Source of the DNA: an uncultured Eubacterium sp.
GTDB taxonomy: Bacteria > Bacillota > Clostridia > Lachnospirales > Lachnospiraceae
Assembly (NCBI GenBank): GCA_934316845.1
Contig: CAKRDZ010000024.1
Span: 1-45,862, forward strand
Reading direction: 5' to 3'
DNA length: 45,862 bases
In this document: positions 41,354 through 45,862 of the stretch, in pieces
Layout: every line of letters starts with the position of its first letter
How positions within the stretch are numbered: position 1 is the stretch's first letter
The notes under the pieces: generated by a model
The model's input: only the letters and a program-made list of their open reading frames with translations
What the model was told of the DNA's origin: nothing
The model's database searches: none
Position numbers and translations under genes: made by a program

Positions 41354-43360
41354 TTATCGTATTTTCAAAGTCACTTTCGTACTTGCTTTTCCAACTTTGA
41401 CTTTTACGACTTGTTTTCCTTTTTTCAAAGCCTTCACTTTGATCGTAATTTTTCCGGCTTTTTTCGTGATCTTCTTAACTTTGATCTTCTTTCCGGTAAC
41501 TTTCACAGCATCTGTCGTGGCTTTTTTCGGATTTTCTGCGGTAACTTTAATGACAATTTTTACCGTTTTTCCTTTTTTCGTATTGACTTTCTTCTTGGAA
41601 GCCACAATTTTCTTTGCCGGGTTTTTCTTGGAAACCGTTTTGTCTGTTCCATCCGCTGCCACCGGACTTGCACTCGGTGCTGCACTTGGACTTACACTTG
41701 GCACTGCGCTTGGTGCTGTGCTTGGGTTTGCACTTGGTGCTGTGCTTGGGTTTGCACTTGGTGCTGCACTTGGACTGGTGCTTGGTGCTGCAGATGGTGT
41801 TGCACTTGCATCCGGCTGTGGTTTTTCATCCTCAAATGGTTCGGATGGCACTTTCGCCTCTGGAACTGTCTTTACGCGATACACGGTCTCTCCGGCATTT
41901 TCTGCTGCGTACACAAATGATGTGATACCGCGAAGGATCTGCTCCGGTGAGTAGTTCATAACCTCATCTGACATTTTTTTCTGATCCAAATCAACAAATT
42001 CCAAAATGGCATCTGCAAGTGTATGACCATTTTTCACAAAATCCACATTTTCTGTTTCAATCATTGGATTAATTCCAAATTCTCCCAGCATTGTCAATGT
42101 CTGTGCCGTTGTCCAAGCATTGTTTGCATCATAGGAATCTCCAAGATATCCTTGAGTATCCTGCATTTTTCCTGCAAAACGAATGACTTTCTGACAAGCC
42201 TTTTCTACGGATGCTCTCTCTGTATACGGAGCCAATGGCTGAACCGCCATAACGGCATCATCAATCAAATTCCACTCAATGGAACCGGCGATCGTTTTAT
42301 CTACATTTCCTGCGATTTTTGCCACAAGTTCCTCTCTTGTGCAGTAGTTTTCGCCTTCCGGCAATGTATAATTTCCGGAATCAAATGCAAAAAGCATCAT
42401 TTGTTCTGCGTTATAGCTATCATCTGCCTCATAAAGCTTTTTCGAAGCCATCTTTTCAATCAGATCATAACCGCCTGTCGTACGGGCATCCATACCAAGT
42501 GCGGTCATTGCAAGGACTACAAAAGCATAATTCTGCTCCGATACTTTTTTCGAAGAGAAAGTCTCTTCTGTTACGTTCGTCTTTGTAACGGCATCGTAAG
42601 TAGTTCCTTCCGTTGCAAGTTCTTTTAACTGACGTGTCAATTTGTACTTTACTTTTCCATAAAATTCCGGTGCTTCAAATCCTGCGCGGGCAAGTGAAAA
42701 TACCACATACAATTCGTTGACACTTCCCAAACCCGGGATATGACCATCTGCAAAATACGAATTGTAAATTTCTTTTGCAGCAATTCCCTGCGCTTTTTTC
42801 ATAGAAGCTTCCGCAGATTCCACAGCAGGTGTTTCCGGATTTAAAGAAGCATCATCGGCAAATACAGCGGCTTCATTAGACGGATCATCATAACTGTAGA
42901 TCAAGCTGATCTGGTCACCATCCTGAAGTTCATAGGAACCCAGTCCAAGAGTGCTGTACTGTCCATTGACATAAAAACTCCAATAATACCAATTTTCGCC
43001 TGCCTGTTCCGTTTTCATGCCATTGATAGATTCAAGATAAGGGCCATAATCTGTATCCTGAATATCATAATTATCCTTATACTCAGAAGCTTTCAGCACT
43101 TTTTCAACGGCTTCACTGGCATACGGTCCTTTCTCAGACTTATCTTCGCTAATTTTTTTGTCAAGTTGAACCGGTGTCTTACCGATTGACACAGTCTTTC
43201 CATCGGAACTCTTTCCCTGTGCTGCTACATATACAACAATCTGTTCTGTCTCAGCTTCACTGGCATAAGCTGTCAGTGCCGGTTCATTCCATGTAAAAAC
43301 GGATGAAAATACAAGCGCAATGACAAGACATATGCTCCATACTCTTTTTCTCTGTTTCAT
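41354..43360 (-). CDS. Secreted DUF4430 / transcobalamin-like surface protein
   Basis: A 668-residue exported protein. The signal peptide is at about 1-34 (KQRKRVWSICLVIALVFSSVF). A DUF4430 (transcobalamin-like beta) domain spans about 40-165, with the signature WYYWSFYVNGQYSTLGLGSY. An alpha-helical region of about 200-500 has repeating helix pairs (AYAFVVLAM-like, LTMLGEFGINPMIE) like the alpha6/alpha6 barrel of intrinsic factor. A Pro/Ser/Ala linker follows (about 515-565), then a very Lys-rich beta domain at the C-terminus that may bind the cell wall. No LPXTG motif is present. In animals these two domains together bind cobalamin, but in the opposite order; corrinoid binding here is inference. 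AGGAGG precedes the ATG. It is AT-average and monocistronic. Confidence 0.8.
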   Translation of the reverse strand: MKQRKRVWSICLVIALVFSSVFTWNEPALTAYASEAETEQIVVYVAAQGKSSDGKTVSIGKTPVQLDKKISEDKSEKGPYASEAVEKVLKASEYKDNYDIQDTDYGPYLESINGMKTEQAGENWYYWSFYVNGQYSTLGLGSYELQDGDQISLIYSYDDPSNEAAVFADDASLNPETPAVESAEASMKKAQGIAAKEIYNSYFADGHIPGLGSVNELYVVFSLARAGFEAPEFYGKVKYKLTRQLKELATEGTTYDAVTKTNVTEETFSSKKVSEQNYAFVVLAMTALGMDARTTGGYDLIEKMASKKLYEADDSYNAEQMMLFAFDSGNYTLPEGENYCTREELVAKIAGNVDKTIAGSIEWNLIDDAVMAVQPLAPYTERASVEKACQKVIRFAGKMQDTQGYLGDSYDANNAWTTAQTLTMLGEFGINPMIETENVDFVKNGHTLADAILEFVDLDQKKMSDEVMNYSPEQILRGITSFVYAAENAGETVYRVKTVPEAKVPSEPFEDEKPQPDASATPSAAPSTSPSAAPSANPSTAPSANPSTAPSAVPSVSPSAAPSASPVAADGTDKTVSKKNPAKKIVASKKKVNTKKGKTVKIVIKVTAENPKKATTDAVKVTGKKIKVKKITKKAGKITIKVKALKKGKQVVKVKVGKASTKVTLKIR
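41664..41812. repeat. Short tandem repeat coding the Pro/Ser/Ala linker
   Basis: A 12-bp-periodic array encodes SxxP units. It includes one exact 24-bp duplication (encoding ANPSTAPS). Such arrays vary in copy number by slippage and set the length of the spacer between the binding domains and the C-terminal Lys-rich domain. Confidence 0.8.
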
Positions 43361-43402
43361 GAGAATCCTCCTTGTTATCGTTAATTTTATTTTCCATTCC
43401 CT

Positions 43403-43431
43403 ACTATAGCACCATCATGAAAAAAAGTAAA
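43403..43431 (-). promoter_or_regulatory. Promoter of the DUF4430 protein gene
   Basis: Minus-strand TTTACT (43426-43431) and TATAGT (43403-43408) with 17-bp spacing, 42 bp before the start codon. Confidence 0.7.
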
Positions 43432-43452
43432 CAAAAAGGTGACATATTTTTC

Positions 43453-43481
43453 TTGTACTTTTTTGGAGAAACGAGTATAAT
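43453..43481 (+). promoter_or_regulatory. Promoter of the EAL-domain protein gene
   Basis: TTGTAC (43453-43458) and a perfect TATAAT (43476-43481) with 17-bp spacing, 51 bp before the ATG and divergent from the DUF4430 gene promoter. Confidence 0.8.
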
Positions 43482-43532
43482 ATATATAATAAATATGTAA
43501 TATTTTTTACATTTGATGAGGGGGATAAACTT

Positions 43533-45656
43533 ATGGAGGAGGAACTGTTATTTTATGATGAGTTGACAAATATTTATAACAGAAAGGGATTTTTTAGGTA
43601 TACATCTTCGCTGTTAGAAGAACACCCTGAAATTGAATTCTGCTTAATTTATTGGAACATTCGGCAGTTTAAAGTTCTCAATAATTTATTTGGAATGCAG
43701 ACAGGAGATCAGATTTTAATACATATTGCGGACATATTGCACAATGAATTTTCCGATCAGATTGCTACCTATGGGCGGCTTGAGGCGGACAATTTTATTT
43801 GCTGTGTTCCAAAACAGATAATGGATGCCGGATATTGGAAAGATCTGCTTGATATTTCCTTTTCCATCTCCGGTTCTACGTATCATTTTTATTCTTGCTG
43901 CGGATTATATCAGATTGACGACCGCACTCTTCCGATCAACAAAATGGTCGATATGGCACGTCTTGCCATGGACAGCATTAAATCAAACTACATGAAACCA
44001 TATGCGTGGTATGACGGATCCATGTTGGATACCATGATTGAAGAACAGCGGCTTGTCAGCGATTTCCGCACGGCGATCACACAAAAGCAGTTTACCGTAT
44101 ATTTTCAGCCAATCTGCCGCGCTGATGACGGGCTGGTTGTATCAGCGGAAGCACTGGTACGCTGGATCCATCCGCTCCGTGGCATGATCTCACCGGGAAG
44201 TTTTATCCCGCTTTTTGAGAAAAATGGTCTGATCCACATTTTGGATCGTTTTGTGTGGAATGAAACCTGTAAAATGCTGAAAGCGCGTATTGATGCCGGA
44301 AAGCACGTTGTCCCTGTGTCGATCAATGTATCGCGCGTAGAATTTTACAATCCGGAACTCGCCGATGAGATCAAAGAAATTGTCGACAAACACGAGCTGC
44401 CGACAGACCTGATCAAGATTGAGATTACCGAAACCGCTTATGCGGACAACCCGACCCAGGTACAGCAGGCGGTTAAACGACTTCACGAGTACGGTTTTCT
44501 CGTGCTGATGGATGATTTTGGAAGCGGATACTCCTCGCTGAACATTTTGAAAAACCTGCCAATCGATATTTTAAAGATTGATATGCAGTTTATGGACAAC
44601 CTGGATGGCAACGAAAAGGCTTCTATTATCCTGGAAGCGATCATCCGCATGGCAAAATGGATGCAGCTCCCTGTCGTGGCGGAAGGCGTTGAGACGCGTA
44701 AGGAATGGAATTATCTGAAAAGCATGGAATGCGAGATGGTACAGGGGTATTATTTTTACAAGCCGATTCCGCAGGCTGATTTCTGCGAGGTTCTCGATCA
44801 GGAAAATCTTCAGAAATATGCCGTTAAGGAACGTAATCTTTTTGAACTTGACGATACCATATTTGACATTTTTAACCATTCCAATTCGAAAGAAAATATG
44901 CTTTTCTATGACATGATCGGTGGTATGGGCGTTGCGGAAATGACTGGCGATACGCTGGAAATCCTGCAGGTCAACCGAGGCTATTATGAAGTCTTTTACG
45001 GTACGGATGCACCTCTTTCGGAAACGACACCGGTTCTTCATAAAAAAGTGGAGCAGCCATCGCTCGATCAGATTCTTGCCGCCTGCCATATGGCAAAGGA
45101 CAGCAATCAGGTGCAGTCCATCCAGCTTCAGCTGAAACGCCCGGATACGACTCTTATATGGGTAAATCTGAAACTGCGATATATCGGAAGCCGCGGACGG
45201 CATTCCCTCTTCTACTTTGCCATTGACAACATTGATGAACTAAAAAAAGCAGAGCAGGAGCGTTATCTTACCGCTTACAGTTCTGCCCTGTTGAAAATAT
45301 TTGACAAGGTGTACCGGCTGGATTATGAGAATGGCATGGCCGAGGTACTTCACACCAATCGCAGCGATAACATGAAGATCAAAGAACATTATTACTTTAA
45401 AGACTTTTTCCAGCGTTTTTCGAAAATGATCTCGATAGCGGATCCAGAAGAAGCTGATGCTTTTCAGGTGCTGAAATCCAAAGAAATTTTAGAGCAGCGT
45501 CTGGAAGAAAGCAACAACGGCTGTTATGAGATCACGTATCATTTCACGCCGCCGCGCGGAAAAACGCAGATCATCTCTGCTTTAATTTTCAAAATTGAAC
45601 CGGAACCACATCATGAAGAATATTTGTGCTGTATGAAAAAACGGCTGCCTCACTAA
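43533..45656 (+). CDS. c-di-GMP phosphodiesterase, degenerate GGDEF + EAL + PAS-like
   Basis: A 707-residue cytoplasmic protein without membrane segments. The N-terminal GGDEF domain (about 5-160) has LEADNF at 83-88 in place of GGDEF, and the metal-binding Asp region reads YWNIRQFK, so it cannot be a cyclase; it may bind GTP as a sensor. The EAL domain (about 175-415) keeps all key residues: EAL at 206-208, SINVSRVEF, EITET, DDFG at 327-330, ILKID, VAEGVET and VQGYYFYKP. An active phosphodiesterase degrading c-di-GMP is therefore expected. The C-terminal 290 residues hold a PAS-like fold (about 460-575) and an unassigned end. GGGGG precedes the ATG. It opposes the diguanylate cyclase at 31.5 kb. 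Confidence 0.92.
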   Translation: MEEELLFYDELTNIYNRKGFFRYTSSLLEEHPEIEFCLIYWNIRQFKVLNNLFGMQTGDQILIHIADILHNEFSDQIATYGRLEADNFICCVPKQIMDAGYWKDLLDISFSISGSTYHFYSCCGLYQIDDRTLPINKMVDMARLAMDSIKSNYMKPYAWYDGSMLDTMIEEQRLVSDFRTAITQKQFTVYFQPICRADDGLVVSAEALVRWIHPLRGMISPGSFIPLFEKNGLIHILDRFVWNETCKMLKARIDAGKHVVPVSINVSRVEFYNPELADEIKEIVDKHELPTDLIKIEITETAYADNPTQVQQAVKRLHEYGFLVLMDDFGSGYSSLNILKNLPIDILKIDMQFMDNLDGNEKASIILEAIIRMAKWMQLPVVAEGVETRKEWNYLKSMECEMVQGYYFYKPIPQADFCEVLDQENLQKYAVKERNLFELDDTIFDIFNHSNSKENMLFYDMIGGMGVAEMTGDTLEILQVNRGYYEVFYGTDAPLSETTPVLHKKVEQPSLDQILAACHMAKDSNQVQSIQLQLKRPDTTLIWVNLKLRYIGSRGRHSLFYFAIDNIDELKKAEQERYLTAYSSALLKIFDKVYRLDYENGMAEVLHTNRSDNMKIKEHYYFKDFFQRFSKMISIADPEEADAFQVLKSKEILEQRLEESNNGCYEITYHFTPPRGKTQIISALIFKIEPEPHHEEYLCCMKKRLPH

Positions 45657-45670
45657 TGGGACAGCCGTTT
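45639..45670 (+). terminator. Hairpin overlapping the end of the EAL gene
   Basis: AAACGGCTG (45639-45647) pairs perfectly with CAGCCGTTT (45662-45670). The stem includes the last codons of the gene and ends in only TTT, so it is a modest terminator. About 100 bp of non-coding sequence follows, with a further small hairpin GAACAC-GAA-GTGTTC. Confidence 0.6.
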
Positions 45671-45723
45671 GGCCTTGTCAAAGGCGGGAAAGAACACGAA
45701 GTGTTCGAAATGCGACAGCCCCA

Positions 45724-45759
45724 ATAAAAAAACTGCCGGCAAGACAATCTTGCCGGCAG
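45724..45759 (-). terminator. Strong terminator of the right-edge gene
   Basis: On the minus strand CTGCCGGCAAGA pairs with TCTTGCCGGCAG, a perfect 12-bp stem, followed by T7. It lies 13 bp after the stop of the partial gene at the right edge. Confidence 0.93.
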
Positions 45760-45772
45760 AAATGGTATCATT

Positions 45773-45862
45773 TTATTTTACTTTGTATTTTACTTTGTAA
45801 TAATCAAAATCAACATATCCACCAGCTTCTTTTGTTGCATAATTTACAAGCCAGCTTCTTGT
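45773..45862 (-). CDS. 3' end of an unidentified gene (partial)
   Basis: The last 29 codons of a minus-strand gene that continues past the right edge. The visible end reads SWLVNYATKEAGGYVDFDYY followed by KVKYKVK and TAA. The GGYVDFDYY motif is common at the end of secreted glycoside hydrolases with a lectin-like C-terminal domain (for instance GH43), but 29 residues are too few to decide. A strong terminator after the stop supports a real gene. Confidence 0.7.
   Translation of the reverse strand, partial: TRSWLVNYATKEAGGYVDFDYYKVKYKVK

Noticed and set aside
45661..45723. Small RNA after the EAL gene
   Set aside because: A short GAACAC/GTGTTC hairpin exists, but no promoter or further structure supports an RNA gene.

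Overview
The window looks like a chromosomal segment of an anaerobic, Gram-positive, endospore-forming gut Clostridium of the Lachnospiraceae type. This is inferred from gene content: HrcA/CIRCE heat-shock control, oxygen-sensitive class III ribonucleotide reductase, electron-bifurcating NfnAB, a GABA to 4-hydroxybutyrate pair, the sporulation protein YyaC, BspA-like leucine-rich-repeat surface proteins, and strong GGAGG ribosome binding sites. No rRNA or tRNA gene lies inside the window, but its left edge appears to hold the promoter and leader of an rRNA operon running off to the left.

Layout. (1) 1-200: a strong minus-strand promoter with phased A-tracts, probably for an rRNA operon. (2) 0.2-11.5 kb: minus-strand housekeeping genes: a lipoprotein, an S1-domain protein, rsmA, tatD, metG, endonuclease IV, an M18 aminopeptidase, a Na+-dependent transporter, and nrdD with paired NrdR boxes. 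(3) 11.6-16.6 kb: an AT-rich accessory stretch with an AlbA/ATPase/HTH regulator, two tandem BspA-like surface genes that share an exactly identical 748-bp 3' half, and a 63-bp tandem repeat array. (4) 16.6-21.5 kb: the hrcA-grpE-dnaK-dnaJ heat-shock operon with a perfect CIRCE. (5) 21.5-22.05 kb: a gene-free stretch with two inverted copies of an ~82-bp structured element, each enclosed by its own unrelated but self-complementary outer stem. (6) 22.05-25 kb: a CvpA-like protein, a membrane-anchored DUF5711-type protein and a membrane protein with a degenerate JAB/MPN-like domain. (7) 25-29.3 kb: yyaC overlapping recR tail to tail, then ybaB, dnaX and pfkA. (8) 29.3-32.9 kb: a chemoreceptor and a membrane diguanylate cyclase. 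(9) 33-39.6 kb: nfnB-nfnA, a transporter relic with an RBS-hiding leader, and 4-hydroxybutyrate dehydrogenase plus GABA aminotransferase divergent from a PucR-type regulator. (10) 39.6-45.9 kb: mrp-thiN behind a structured leader, a secreted transcobalamin-like (DUF4430) protein, an EAL phosphodiesterase with a dead GGDEF domain, and the 3' end of one more gene.

How the genes work together. The heat-shock operon is controlled by its own first product, HrcA, at CIRCE. dnaX-ybaB-recR is the classic replication/repair cluster. nfnAB links NADH, NADPH and ferredoxin pools and fits a butyrate-type fermenter, as does the gabT-4hbD pair, which would turn GABA into 4-hydroxybutyrate; later steps of that route are not in the window. 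Two c-di-GMP proteins, one making and one breaking the messenger, and one chemoreceptor point to motility or surface-lifestyle control. The most unusual sequence is the pair of structured repeats between hrcA and the CvpA gene, where compensatory base changes argue for a conserved fold.
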